A stretch of 64,000 nucleotides of DNA, taken from NCBI GenBank assembly GCA_942491385.1, contig CALOAF010000005.1, forward strand, positions 248,001 through 312,000. The letters run 5' to 3'. Origin of the DNA: UBA6170 sp942491385 (lineage in GTDB: Bacteria > Chloroflexota > Anaerolineae > Anaerolineales > Anaerolineaceae). This document shows positions 24,983 to 33,310 of the stretch, in pieces; the stretch's first letter is position 1, and each line of letters begins with the position of its first letter. Both the position numbers and the translations under genes were made by a program. The notes under the pieces are model-generated. The model ran no database searches, was not told the origin of the DNA, and saw only the letters and a program-made list of their open reading frames with translations.

Positions 24983-25056
24983 AACCTGCTTCAGAAAGAT
25001 ATTCCAAGCGATTTGTATTTTTAGATAATCGTTGCATGCAGAAAGGCTGAAAAATT

Positions 25057-25623
25057 ATGCTGCGTTGCCCATGGGCAAAAAGTGAAATAGCAATCGAGTA
25101 CCATGATCATGAATGGGGTGTTCCCGTGCATGATGACCATAAATTATTCGAGTTCTTAATTCTGGAAGGCGCTCAGGCGGGGTTAAATTGGGAAACCATT
25201 CTGAAGAAAAGAGAAGCTTATCGGGAAGCTTTCGCAGAATTTGAGCCTGCACGCATCGCACAATTTGATGCAACCCAGGTAGAAAATTTGCTCAACAACC
25301 CGGGCATTATACGCAATCGCCGAAAAATTGAGTCTGCCATTCAAAATGCAGCTGTGTTTCTGAAAATTCAGGATGAGATTGGTAGCTTTTCCAACTATAT
25401 TTGGGGTTTTGTAAACGGAAAGCCAATCCAAAATAGGTTTTATCGTTTAGCAGATGTCCCAGCTGAGACAGACCTTTCAAGGCAACTCAGTAAAGATCTA
25501 AAACAATGCGGTATGAGTTTTGTAGGTCCAACCATCCTATATGCATTTATGCAGGCGGTTGGAATGGTGAATGATCACCTGGTAGAATGCTATCGGTATA
25601 ATGAAATCAGTCAGATGGGATGA
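25057..25623 (+). CDS. tag: DNA-3-methyladenine glycosylase I, 188 aa
   Basis: The opening MLRCPWA and EYHDHEWGVPVHDD, and the LILEGAQAGLNWETILKKR segment, match Tag. Cys4, an N-terminal His, and C-terminal HLVEC supply the four zinc ligands of the Tag zinc snap. Tag excises 3-methyladenine from DNA. AAAGGC precedes the start. It begins a run of same-strand genes that also contains an MmcQ-like protein and an alkyltransferase-like protein. Confidence 0.95.
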   Translation: MLRCPWAKSEIAIEYHDHEWGVPVHDDHKLFEFLILEGAQAGLNWETILKKREAYREAFAEFEPARIAQFDATQVENLLNNPGIIRNRRKIESAIQNAAVFLKIQDEIGSFSNYIWGFVNGKPIQNRFYRLADVPAETDLSRQLSKDLKQCGMSFVGPTILYAFMQAVGMVNDHLVECYRYNEISQMG

Positions 25624-25630
25624 ATGAATA

Positions 25631-26197
25631 ATGAGCAAAATTGAAGGGAAAGTGGAAGCACTGTTTGTCACCCCAAAGGGGGAAAATATCTCCAGGAAAG
25701 TCGTGGGTGGAATTTTCACCAATGAAGGTATGATCGGTGACCGCCATTTTGGTGTCACTTTATTATCCAATGCACGTACACCAGAATTCGAGCGAGGTAC
25801 TGTTATCCGCAATCGACGACAGGTTTCTCTGGTCTCCCAGGAAGAACTTGATGCGATTGCCCGGGAATTGGATGTTGAAGAAATTAAACCAGAGTGGTTA
25901 GCTGCCAACCTGCTCATCTCAGGAATTCCTCATTTCAGTCTTTTGCCTATTGGAGCAAGGTTATTCTTTGAAGGTGGATTGGTGCTTTTCAATGATGGAA
26001 AGAATCTTCCCTGCAAAATTCCCGCCAAAATCGTCCAAGATCAATATGGAATGGTAGAGGGCATTCAACAAAATTTTATTACAACTGCTATGCATCGTCG
26101 CGGATTGGTTGCCTGGGTGGAACATCCTTCTCAATTGGTTGCCGACACAATATGCCGAGTAGAATTGCCTCCGGTGTGGAAAAATTTATGGGAGTAA
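25631..26197 (+). CDS. MOSC-domain protein, 188 aa
   Basis: The MOSC fold is indicated by the early GKVEALFVTPK strand, the GDRHFGV segment, and GKNLPCKIPAK with the conserved Cys. MOSC domains carry sulfur to molybdenum cofactor in eukaryotes; bacterial stand-alone members include YiiM and YcbX and handle hydroxylated compounds or sulfur. The start lies 8 bp beyond the tag stop without a strong ribosome-binding site, so translation may be coupled. Confidence 0.85.
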   Translation: MSKIEGKVEALFVTPKGENISRKVVGGIFTNEGMIGDRHFGVTLLSNARTPEFERGTVIRNRRQVSLVSQEELDAIARELDVEEIKPEWLAANLLISGIPHFSLLPIGARLFFEGGLVLFNDGKNLPCKIPAKIVQDQYGMVEGIQQNFITTAMHRRGLVAWVEHPSQLVADTICRVELPPVWKNLWE

Positions 26198-26205
26198 TAT
26201 AAAGA

Positions 26206-26790
26206 ATGGATTTCCTTCTTCCCGATACAATTCCAACACATATTGAAGGTACAGGATTTAATTTTGAGGTACTTCATCCTAGCCATGTTGCCTTAGATTT
26301 TCATGCACTCATGAAAAGCAAAGACTTCCTGCGCCGGTGGTCGAATAGCACCTGGCCAGAAGATAAATTTACACTGCAAGATAATTTGCTTGATCTGGAA
26401 TGGCATTATGATGAATTCGAGGAAAAAACTGCCTTTACTTATACGATTCTCAATCATGACAAAACCCTATGTTTAGGGTGTATCTATATCAGACCGGTTG
26501 TATCTATTCAATCATTATCACCAGATGAATTGAAAAGGCTTGCGCCATTTCGTTTTTTTGTTTCTTACTGGGTCATCACGGATATAAGAAACACTCCTTT
26601 AGAAAACCAGATTTTTTCAATCCTCATGGAATGGATGCAAACAGACTGGCATTTTTCATCTGTTTTATTCGCCAGCAATAGAGAAATTCCTGAACAAAAC
26701 AAGATATACCAAAATAATAATTTGGCGTTATATTTAGAATTCAATGTGAACAAACGCTATCAACTATTTTGGACACCTATCAAAGGATGA
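26206..26790 (+). CDS. GNAT-like acetyltransferase-fold protein, 194 aa
   Basis: The order of segments (LDLEWHYDEFEEKTAFTYTI, CLGCIYIRPVV, FFVSYWVITDIRNTP) follows a GNAT fold with the central beta strands, but the acetyl-CoA loop Q/R-x2-G-x-G/A cannot be found. It may be a degenerate or divergent member. It lies 8 bp after the MOSC gene and 3 bp before the MmcQ-like gene, so it is inside an operon. Confidence 0.6.
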   Translation: MDFLLPDTIPTHIEGTGFNFEVLHPSHVALDFHALMKSKDFLRRWSNSTWPEDKFTLQDNLLDLEWHYDEFEEKTAFTYTILNHDKTLCLGCIYIRPVVSIQSLSPDELKRLAPFRFFVSYWVITDIRNTPLENQIFSILMEWMQTDWHFSSVLFASNREIPEQNKIYQNNNLALYLEFNVNKRYQLFWTPIKG

Positions 26791-26793
26791 AAA

Positions 26794-27177
26794 ATGGATT
26801 TTGATGCATTAAAGAAACATTTGTTTAACCTTCCAGAAGCAAGATTAGTATTTCCCCAAGGACCAGATACTCTGGTTTTTAAAATATTAGGAAAATCATT
26901 TGCTTTTATCTCCTGGCAATCTGACCCAATTTTTGTCAGTTTAAAATGCGACCCGACCAAAGCGATCCAACTTCGCAAGCAGTACCTGGGTCTCGTTCCG
27001 GGATACCACATGAACCGGACTCATTGGAATACTTTTTTTCTGGATAATGATCAGATTCCAGATGATGTCATTTTACAATGGGTGGACAATGCTTATCAAT
27101 TAGCCATCAATGAATTACCAGGTTTTCTGCGGAAACGCATTTTAAAAAAGATTACCAAACTAAAGGAAGAAAACTGA
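26794..27177 (+). CDS. MmcQ/YjbR-family protein, 127 aa
   Basis: The family pattern is clear: an early FPQGPDTLVFKILGKSFAFI strand region, SLKCDPTKAIQLRKQY, and a PGYHMNRTHWNTFFL segment with the conserved HMN-x-x-HW. MmcQ/YjbR proteins have a CyaY-like fold and may bind DNA; their exact role is unknown. AAAGGATG precedes the start. Confidence 0.9.
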   Translation: MDFDALKKHLFNLPEARLVFPQGPDTLVFKILGKSFAFISWQSDPIFVSLKCDPTKAIQLRKQYLGLVPGYHMNRTHWNTFFLDNDQIPDDVILQWVDNAYQLAINELPGFLRKRILKKITKLKEEN

Positions 27178-27247
27178 ACATCCTCAAACAGATCTTTGTG
27201 TCACAATTCCGGATGGGTCGGTAGGTAGGGTCGCTGGAAAAAGAATT

Positions 27248-27562
27248 ATGAATAAGAAAATAACCTATCGTGATATGGTGTTTGAAATCGTAAAACAAAT
27301 CCCACCTGGGAAAGTCGCCAGTTATGGTCAGATTTCCCGGATGATACCAGGATGTACAGCGCGAATGGTGGGGTATGCGCTGGCATCTTTACCCAATGAT
27401 TCGGGTGTTCCATGGCAAAGGGTGATCAATTCCAAAGGAAAAATTAGCCCACATGGGGCAGGATTTGGATCAGCGATGCAACGAGCACTACTAGAGCAAG
27501 AAGGTATCATCTTCCAGGAAGATAATCGCCTGGATTTTAAGATTTATGGCTGGGTTTTATAA
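27248..27562 (+). CDS. Alkyltransferase-like (ATL) MGMT-family protein, 104 aa
   Basis: The DNA-binding half of O6-alkylguanine-DNA alkyltransferase is present, with IPPGKVASYGQIS and the helix-turn-helix arginine region TARMVGYAL. The catalytic PCHR motif reads PWQR (around residue 58), so the nucleophilic Cys is Trp, as in ATL proteins. ATLs flip and bind O6-alkylguanine and flag it for nucleotide excision repair rather than repairing it. It follows the tag-MOSC-MmcQ run by 70 bp and may share the operon. Confidence 0.92.
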   Translation: MNKKITYRDMVFEIVKQIPPGKVASYGQISRMIPGCTARMVGYALASLPNDSGVPWQRVINSKGKISPHGAGFGSAMQRALLEQEGIIFQEDNRLDFKIYGWVL

Positions 27563-27610
27563 GCAATCTCCAAATATTTAGGATCGGTGGATAAAGAGGG
27601 CAAAAATACA

Positions 27611-27639
27611 TTGAATCCTGGCTCACTTTTCTTTATACT
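27611..27639 (+). promoter_or_regulatory. Promoter upstream of a 42-codon ORF
   Basis: TTGAAT (27611-27616) and TATACT (27634-27639) are separated by exactly 17 bp. Predicted initiation is near 27646, just before a GGAGGT ribosome-binding site at 27653-27658. Confidence 0.6.
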
Positions 27640-27663
27640 ATTCTTTAATGATGGAGGTCATTA

Positions 27664-27792
27664 ATGAGAGAGGATGAATTCAGTCAGCCGACTTATGAAA
27701 AAAGCCCTGTCCTAATCTATCAATGCTTGCGCATACCCTCCCAACTGATCGTCAACCCACTCACTCAAATTTCAAAATTTTCTAAGCAATAA
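27664..27792 (+). CDS. Candidate small protein, 42 aa, unknown function
   Basis: This short frame begins 5 nt after GGAGGT and has a good sigma-A-type promoter immediately upstream, so the full expression signal set is present although the frame is only 42 codons long. The product starts MREDEFSQPTYEKSP and ends SKFSKQ; it contains one Cys and a mildly hydrophobic centre, with no clear membrane helix. I do not recognise it. It occupies the 349-bp interval between the ATL gene and the YqfO-like gene, where I see nothing else. It could be a leader peptide or a real microprotein. Confidence 0.45.
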   Translation: MREDEFSQPTYEKSPVLIYQCLRIPSQLIVNPLTQISKFSKQ

Positions 27793-27911
27793 CAAATTGG
27801 CTTTACCATAGGAATCACTCTAACCAATCCGAAGATCAGAATTTTTCCAGATCCACTAATAAATGAAGCATGATTTCTGGCTTCATAAGCAAATCAATAG
27901 GTAATTATTTT

Positions 27912-28271
27912 ATGAATATCAATGATTTTAGCGAGGTAAAAATTGAAGTCTATCTGCCTGCAGAGCATCTGGAAGCGTTGCGATTAGCGCTGGTCCATGT
28001 GAACGCTGGTGTTATTGGCAATTATGATAACGTATTTTCCACGACGGAGGTTACCGGTCATTGGCGTCCGTTGGAAGGGGCTCATCCATTTCAGGGAAAA
28101 CCCGGTGAAATCGAGATCGCCCCTGAGATTAAGCTGGAAGTTAATTGCCATCGAAAACATGTTTCCGCTGCGCTGCAGGCTATTCGTACAGCCCACCCAT
28201 ATGAAGAACCGCTTGTACGGGTAATCCCGATTTTGAATCAATTTTTTGAGGTAACTGGAGGTGCTACGTGA
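27912..28271 (+). CDS. Stand-alone YqfO/NIF3 insert-type domain protein, 119 aa
   Basis: The segment LPAEHLEALRLALVHVNAGVIGNYDNVFSTT and the C-terminal AIRTAHPYEEPLVRVIPI match the PII/CutA-like domain inserted in YqfO (NIF3/DUF34) proteins, with the HPYEE signature. Here the domain stands alone, without the metal-binding NIF3 core. The start at 27912 is chosen because the upstream ATG at 27870 has no ribosome-binding site and adds residues outside the family. The stop overlaps the GTG start of the next gene. Confidence 0.85.
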   Translation: MNINDFSEVKIEVYLPAEHLEALRLALVHVNAGVIGNYDNVFSTTEVTGHWRPLEGAHPFQGKPGEIEIAPEIKLEVNCHRKHVSAALQAIRTAHPYEEPLVRVIPILNQFFEVTGGAT

Positions 28272-28837
28272 ATGAAGATTTAATGAGAAATCTGTTTAAA
28301 TATTTGAATAAATTTATGGTCCTTTTATGGAAGCTCGGATTAGAAAATTGGCTCAATTTCTATCCGAAATTACTCGGTCGTTATCTGGTTATTACCCATT
28401 ACGGCCGTAAATCCGGAAAAAAATATCTAACCCCAGTCAATTATGCAACCGTCGATGATGAAATTTATTGTACCTCCGGGTTTGGGGTGCAATCGGATTG
28501 GTATAAAAACCTGATTCATGATCCTGAAATAGAAATATGGTTGCCTGATGGTTGGTGGAAAGCAAAAGCAGAAGATATCGGAAATCACCCACAGCGCTTA
28601 GACATCATGCGCGAGGTGCTAATCGGAAGTGGTTTTGCTGCTCCACTGTTTGGAATACAGCCATTGACAATTGATGATGATTCGTTGGCTGAGGAAACCA
28701 AAGATTATCGATTGTTACGATTAAACAAGATCAGCGAAAGAACCGGGAAAGATGGACCGAACGAATATGTTTGGATTTGGCCGATATCTACCTTTCTCTT
28801 GCTTGCAATGCTCAAATTACGGAAAAGGAATAAATAA
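28268..28837 (+). CDS. Deazaflavin-dependent (Ddn/DUF385-like) nitroreductase-family protein, 189 aa
   Basis: The split-barrel fold is shown by VITHYGRKSGKKYLTPVNY and GVQSDWYKNLIHDPEIEIW, the signature of the F420-dependent nitroreductase-like family (Ddn). Members bind coenzyme F420, or in some cases flavins or fatty acids. No F420 genes are visible here. The start is GTG and overlaps the previous stop (GTGA), so translation is coupled. The C-terminus has a hydrophobic segment (ISTFLLLAMLKL) that could be a membrane anchor. Confidence 0.83.
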   Translation: MNEDLMRNLFKYLNKFMVLLWKLGLENWLNFYPKLLGRYLVITHYGRKSGKKYLTPVNYATVDDEIYCTSGFGVQSDWYKNLIHDPEIEIWLPDGWWKAKAEDIGNHPQRLDIMREVLIGSGFAAPLFGIQPLTIDDDSLAEETKDYRLLRLNKISERTGKDGPNEYVWIWPISTFLLLAMLKLRKRNK

Positions 28838-28842
28838 TCACT

Positions 28843-29520
28843 ATGCTGCGCTCACAATTACTGGAAGCCCTCACCAAATACATCCTCTCAAAAAATATGG
28901 ATCACCCCCTGCGGGTGGCAATCGATGGATTGGATAATGCAGGCAAATCAATGGTGGCAAAAGAACTGATTTTTCCATTGAGAAAGAGTAAACGCCAAAT
29001 CATTAACGTATCCATTGATGGATTTCACCGTCCCAAAAAAATTCGATATCGCCGGGGAGAATATTCTCCAGAGGGTTATTATTACGATTCTTTTAATCTG
29101 GATGCGGTGATTTCAAATGTTTTAGAACCACTCAGTCCGGGTGGGAATCGACAATTTCGCCGGCAGATTTTTGATTTCAGGATTGATCAAAATGTCGAAA
29201 GCGATTGGGAGACAGCGGAGGATGATGCAATCTTGTTGTTTGATGGTTTATTTTTACAACGCCAGGAACTGGATCCTTTTTGGGATATCCGCATATTCAT
29301 TGAAATCGACCAGGATATAAGCCTGGACAGGGCTTTCAAACGCGATCTACAATACTATCAATCTTTGGGGAATATTCAGCAAAAATATATACAACGTTGT
29401 TTTCCGGCTCATAAAATATATCTCGAACGCTGCCATCCTAAACAACGTGCTGATGCAATCATAGAAAATAATGATTGGAAAAGCCCAACATTAACATTTC
29501 AACGAGAGATGGCTGGTTAA
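28843..29520 (+). CDS. Uridine-kinase-like P-loop kinase, 225 aa
   Basis: Walker A is GLDNAGKS (residues 23-30, after VAID) and SIDGFHRPKK follows, as in the uridine kinase/phosphoribulokinase family. DAILLFDGLFL fits Walker B, and FKRDLQYYQ lies in the lid region. Family members phosphorylate uridine, pantothenate or other small alcohols; the N-terminal helix and the remaining sequence do not settle the substrate. It is separated by 5 bp from the Ddn-like gene. Confidence 0.82.
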   Translation: MLRSQLLEALTKYILSKNMDHPLRVAIDGLDNAGKSMVAKELIFPLRKSKRQIINVSIDGFHRPKKIRYRRGEYSPEGYYYDSFNLDAVISNVLEPLSPGGNRQFRRQIFDFRIDQNVESDWETAEDDAILLFDGLFLQRQELDPFWDIRIFIEIDQDISLDRAFKRDLQYYQSLGNIQQKYIQRCFPAHKIYLERCHPKQRADAIIENNDWKSPTLTFQREMAG

Positions 29521-29636
29521 TTTTTTTTTCATCCACGGAAAATGTTTTCAAAAAGCAGTACCTGAAGAAATTCAAACTATATTACAATCTATATGATTAT
29601 AAAACCGATTGGTCAATCAAATTACCGAGGATGCCT

Positions 29637-30395
29637 ATGACACTAAAAATGAAACGAATCGGAATATTCTTTTGCTTATTGGTAATACTGTTTGTTGTAA
29701 GCGCTTGTGCGTTACCATTAGGCAATTTATTCAACGAGGACATTAAAACCAGTACCCCCCAGGGGGTTGAGGATGAAGAATTATCTCCTTTTGAAAATAT
29801 AGGTTGCATCTGGAAAACAGACTCTGAGGCCGTTTGTAATCAAGACAGCATTCCGCAAAAAATGGGTTGCGATACACTCACAAAACCCTCAGATTATCTT
29901 GACCTACTTTCTCCTGAGAGTGAGTTTATGATTTGTAGTTACAGAGCTGATTTGACCCACAAAAATGACGATCAGGATCTGAAAGGATTGTGGGATAGTG
30001 GTTGTAAAACTCCCTGGAAACAACGGCTTTTGGTATATACCAATGGAGATTATTTGCTGATTAGTGATCGGGAAGATCTAAAATATTACTTTACCCCGAT
30101 TACCAGTACGGATCAAGCCCTCGGATACGCGCTGGCCGCCACCGGCTATTCCCCCAGATTCGATTTGGAAGATCTGGAAGGATACAGAATTTTTGCTGAT
30201 CCGCTGCAAATAACCAATGTGCAATCCACCCCCAACGGATACGAATTTTCCCTCTTTAGCCAGCAAATGTGTGGCTGTGGCCCACATCCAACCTATATGC
30301 ACAAACTAGAAGTTACTCAATCCGGGGATGTAAAAATACTCGAATCCATTCCAGCCTTCGAAAATCCTGCGGAGGACAGTTTGTGCGTGGATTAA
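29637..30395 (+). CDS. Predicted Cys-rich lipoprotein of unknown function, 252 aa
   Basis: The signal sequence (KRIGIFFCLLVILFVV) ends in a lipobox, VVSAC, so the mature protein should be a lipid-anchored, extracytoplasmic protein. Excluding the lipobox, about ten further Cys residues (for example MGC, SGC, CGCGPHP) suggest disulfide-stabilised folds. I do not recognise the family. The frame is open to 29475, but the start at 29637 is chosen: GAGG lies 6 nt upstream, and earlier starts would overlap the kinase gene and bury the signal peptide. Confidence 0.75.
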   Translation: MTLKMKRIGIFFCLLVILFVVSACALPLGNLFNEDIKTSTPQGVEDEELSPFENIGCIWKTDSEAVCNQDSIPQKMGCDTLTKPSDYLDLLSPESEFMICSYRADLTHKNDDQDLKGLWDSGCKTPWKQRLLVYTNGDYLLISDREDLKYYFTPITSTDQALGYALAATGYSPRFDLEDLEGYRIFADPLQITNVQSTPNGYEFSLFSQQMCGCGPHPTYMHKLEVTQSGDVKILESIPAFENPAEDSLCVD

Positions 30396-30405
30396 ACGAG
30401 GGATA

Positions 30406-31302
30406 ATGGTGCGAAAATATCCATTCATGCAAGTCGATGCATTTACAGAGGTAGCATTGGGTGGGAATCCCTGCGCGGTCTTTTTCGATACAGATGATCT
30501 GGATGACCAAACCATGCTGGCCATCACGCGTGAAATGAATCTCTCTGAATCTTCATTCGTGAAGAGCTCAACTATTGCGGATTTTCGTGTGCGTTATTTC
30601 ACCCCAATGGGAGAAATCCCTCTGGCAGGCCACCCAACCATTGCAACAACCTATGCTCTGGTTGATTCCGGTCGTCTGAAACTTACTGGCGAAATCACTC
30701 ATATCCATCTCGAACTTCAGGTTGGACCTATCCCGGTTGAAATTCAGTCAGAAAACGGTCAGGTAAAGAATATCACCATGACCCAAAAAAAACCTAAATT
30801 TTTACAAGTGTATGAGCCTGAGGATATTTTAGAGGTATTCGGATTGTCGCAGGATGATTTATTACCAGATGTGCCTGTTCAAACTGTCAGTACAGGCACC
30901 CCACAATTAATGGTCTGTGTAAAAGACCTGAATGTGCTTAAAAAACTCAATCCCAACAGCAAAGCTTATCAGGAGCTGCACAATCAGAGTGATTGGTTTT
31001 CATCACATTTCTTCTGCCTGGAAGGACTTAGCCCAGCAGGAAATACTTTTGCGCGCCATCTCAGCCCACCACCCGATATTTTTGAAGATCCTTTTACAGG
31101 TTCTGCAACAGGTGGAATGGGAGCCTTTTTGTGGCATTACGGCTTGCTGGCAGAACCCATTTTTATTGCCGAACAGGGACATTGGATGCACCGCCCGGGA
31201 CAGGCAAAGGTCGAAGTGGTTGGTTCGCGCGAGGAAATTAAAACAGTGAAAGTAGGAGGGCCTGCCATCACAGTCTTACGTGGGGAGCTTGAAATTCCAT
31301 AG
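30406..31302 (+). CDS. PhzF-family isomerase/epimerase, 298 aa
   Basis: The fold signatures are QVDAFTEVALGGNPCAVFF, the MNLSESSFV segment with the conserved catalytic Glu, FTPMGEIPLAGHPT, and EDPFTGSATGGMGAF. PhzF members catalyse proton shifts; some act in phenazine synthesis, but most bacterial copies have unknown substrates. No phenazine genes are nearby, so another substrate is likely. GAGGGATA precedes the ATG, 10 bp after the lipoprotein stop, so it may share that operon. Confidence 0.9.
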   Translation: MVRKYPFMQVDAFTEVALGGNPCAVFFDTDDLDDQTMLAITREMNLSESSFVKSSTIADFRVRYFTPMGEIPLAGHPTIATTYALVDSGRLKLTGEITHIHLELQVGPIPVEIQSENGQVKNITMTQKKPKFLQVYEPEDILEVFGLSQDDLLPDVPVQTVSTGTPQLMVCVKDLNVLKKLNPNSKAYQELHNQSDWFSSHFFCLEGLSPAGNTFARHLSPPPDIFEDPFTGSATGGMGAFLWHYGLLAEPIFIAEQGHWMHRPGQAKVEVVGSREEIKTVKVGGPAITVLRGELEIP

Positions 31303-31357
31303 CAACCGGCAATCTGGTATAAATAATGCATTGAAATGTCAATGTGATTGAAAAGAA

Positions 31358-32281
31358 ATGAATTTTTCTATGAGTTCACCCAGTAACATTCCCAAATATC
31401 AAGCCTGGCTGTTGGCATCCCGCCCAAAGACCTTACCAGCCGCGGTATCCCCAGTTATCATCGGTGCCGCGGTTGCGTTTGCGGAACAAAGCTTTCAGTT
31501 TGGCCCTGCCCTGGCTGCCTTCCTGGGAGCATTATTGTTGCAAATTGGGGCGAACCTGGCCAATGATGTTTTTGACTATGAAAAAGGCGCAGATCAACAC
31601 GACCGTATGGGACCTTTACGTGTCACGCAGGCTGGTCTTTTATCTCCTACACAGGTTAAAACCGGAATGTGGTTAACTTTTGGGTTAGCAGCAGTATGTG
31701 GCATCTACATGACATTCGTTTCGGGCTGGTTAATTCTTCTCATCGGATTACTGGCTATCCTGGCTGCGATTGCTTATACTGGCGGACCTTTCCCGTATGG
31801 TTATAAAGGGCTTGGCGAAGTCTTTGTTTTTACATTCTTTGGATTTGCCGCTGTTTGTGGCACTTATTACGCTCAAGCCGGAAGCATCAGCCAGTTAGCT
31901 GTGTTGTCCAGTGTCCCGGTGGGTTTATTAATTGTTGCTATTCTGGTGGTCAATAATGTCAGAGATTTTGAAAGTGATAAAACCGCCAATAAGAGAACTT
32001 TGGCTGTCCGTTTTGGTTTAGAATGGGCGCGCCAGGAATTCATCAGCGTTGTAGTTTTAGCGTTCGTCATTGTTGTCCTGTTAAGTATCAGCGATCTGGC
32101 TACTCCCTGGATATTATTGACCTGGTTTTCTCTACCCCTTGTTTTCTCAACCAGCAGTTCTGTCTTAAATCAACGCGGAAAAAAATTAAACAAGACCCTG
32201 GCTGGCGTGGGTCAATTAACTTTAATATTCAGCCTATTGTACGCCCTTGGATTAATTCTATCCGTTTTTATCCCCATCTAA
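31358..32281 (+). CDS. menA: MenA-like UbiA-family prenyltransferase, 307 aa
   Basis: Nine predicted membrane helices and the two Asp-rich motifs, NDVFDYEKGAD and NNVRDFESDKTANKRTL, identify a UbiA-family enzyme of the 1,4-dihydroxy-2-naphthoate polyprenyltransferase type. It would make demethylmenaquinone in the membrane. No other men gene is close, so the pathway, or a variant one, must be completed elsewhere. The start could also be the ATG at 31370. It converges with the TPR-protein gene. Confidence 0.87.
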   Translation: MNFSMSSPSNIPKYQAWLLASRPKTLPAAVSPVIIGAAVAFAEQSFQFGPALAAFLGALLLQIGANLANDVFDYEKGADQHDRMGPLRVTQAGLLSPTQVKTGMWLTFGLAAVCGIYMTFVSGWLILLIGLLAILAAIAYTGGPFPYGYKGLGEVFVFTFFGFAAVCGTYYAQAGSISQLAVLSSVPVGLLIVAILVVNNVRDFESDKTANKRTLAVRFGLEWARQEFISVVVLAFVIVVLLSISDLATPWILLTWFSLPLVFSTSSSVLNQRGKKLNKTLAGVGQLTLIFSLLYALGLILSVFIPI

Positions 32282-32290
32282 TTAATTTTT

Positions 32291-33232
32291 CTAAGTTGCC
32301 ACAGGTTTTTTCTTTAAGTTTTTTAAGAATTCAAAAATCGCGCCAAAGGGGAAGAAATAAACCACAAAAACCACTGCTAACATCCATGCTTGCATTTCGG
32401 TGGTACTTAATCCGGCAAATAAAAAGATGCTCACATGTATTTTTATCACATTGATGTAAGCACTTTTTGCAAAATTTGCTTCGCTTTGATTGAAAATTCG
32501 TTGAAATTTTCGTAATGAAGCAAGCGCAGTAAAAAGAATCACAGGCCAATAGGCTTTAAGACTGATGCCAGTAAAAAAGAGAAAATCTGAAAATCTTTCG
32601 AAAGACCGATCCATGATGGGAAAAAAATCATTTAAGAAGATGGAATACACGAAATGAAATAACCCAAAATGCAGTGTGAAGAAAACCAATTGGAAGATCA
32701 TGCCAATAAAAAGAACACCAAATTTGATTCCGTTTGGGATCGAATCCTGAAAAAGCCGATTCATCAGGCTGCTCTCGTCGGCACCTCTCAGCGCTTTGCT
32801 GATAACCCCGGCAAATAGGTAACCAAATCCTATGGTTAAACTGGTGATCCACAAACTCCAGACCATATCCGCTGCCGTCCATTTTTCAACCCTTGCCAGA
32901 ATAAAGATCACTAAGAAACTAAATAACCCGATCGCTAATTGCAACCAAAGCGGGATTTCAGTCTCCAACCAGTCGCTACCTTCTAAATCAATCGTTTTGA
33001 GTATTGATTCTTTTGGTTCATCGACTTGGTTAATCCGGTCAAGATTAACCTGAGCTTCCACATCCTGAGGGTCTAATGTCAGAACTTCCAGAAAGCACTT
33101 TTTTGCGCGGACTGAATCACCAGCATCAAGGTGATAATAACCCAGATTCATCCACGCTGCCGGGTTATCTGGATTTTGGTCAACAATACCCTTTAATTCT
33201 TGATAGCTCTTTGGTTCATTATTGTCAGACAT
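32291..33232 (-). CDS. TPR and membrane-domain protein, 313 aa
   Basis: Residues 10-70 form one to two TPR units (NPAAWMNLGYYHLDAGDSVRAKK). Residues 95-313 hold about five hydrophobic helices with the HFGLFHFVYSIFL segment typical of DUF6498-like proteins. Function is unknown; the TPR part would sit in the cytoplasm and recruit a partner. It is monocistronic on the minus strand. Confidence 0.75.
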   Translation of the reverse strand: MSDNNEPKSYQELKGIVDQNPDNPAAWMNLGYYHLDAGDSVRAKKCFLEVLTLDPQDVEAQVNLDRINQVDEPKESILKTIDLEGSDWLETEIPLWLQLAIGLFSFLVIFILARVEKWTAADMVWSLWITSLTIGFGYLFAGVISKALRGADESSLMNRLFQDSIPNGIKFGVLFIGMIFQLVFFTLHFGLFHFVYSIFLNDFFPIMDRSFERFSDFLFFTGISLKAYWPVILFTALASLRKFQRIFNQSEANFAKSAYINVIKIHVSIFLFAGLSTTEMQAWMLAVVFVVYFFPFGAIFEFLKNLKKKPVAT

Positions 33233-33310
33233 TTAATAAGTTTAGCAGATTTATCTAGTTAAGTGCTTTTTTTTCAGGTTGCGATTTCACACGTATTCAG
33301 CACAAATTTA

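Noticed and set aside
27870..27911. Longer start for the YqfO-like protein
   Set aside because: No ribosome-binding site precedes 27870 and the extra residues are outside the domain.
30406..31302. Phenazine biosynthesis cluster around PhzF
   Set aside because: No other phz genes are present; PhzF homologues are common in bacteria without phenazines.
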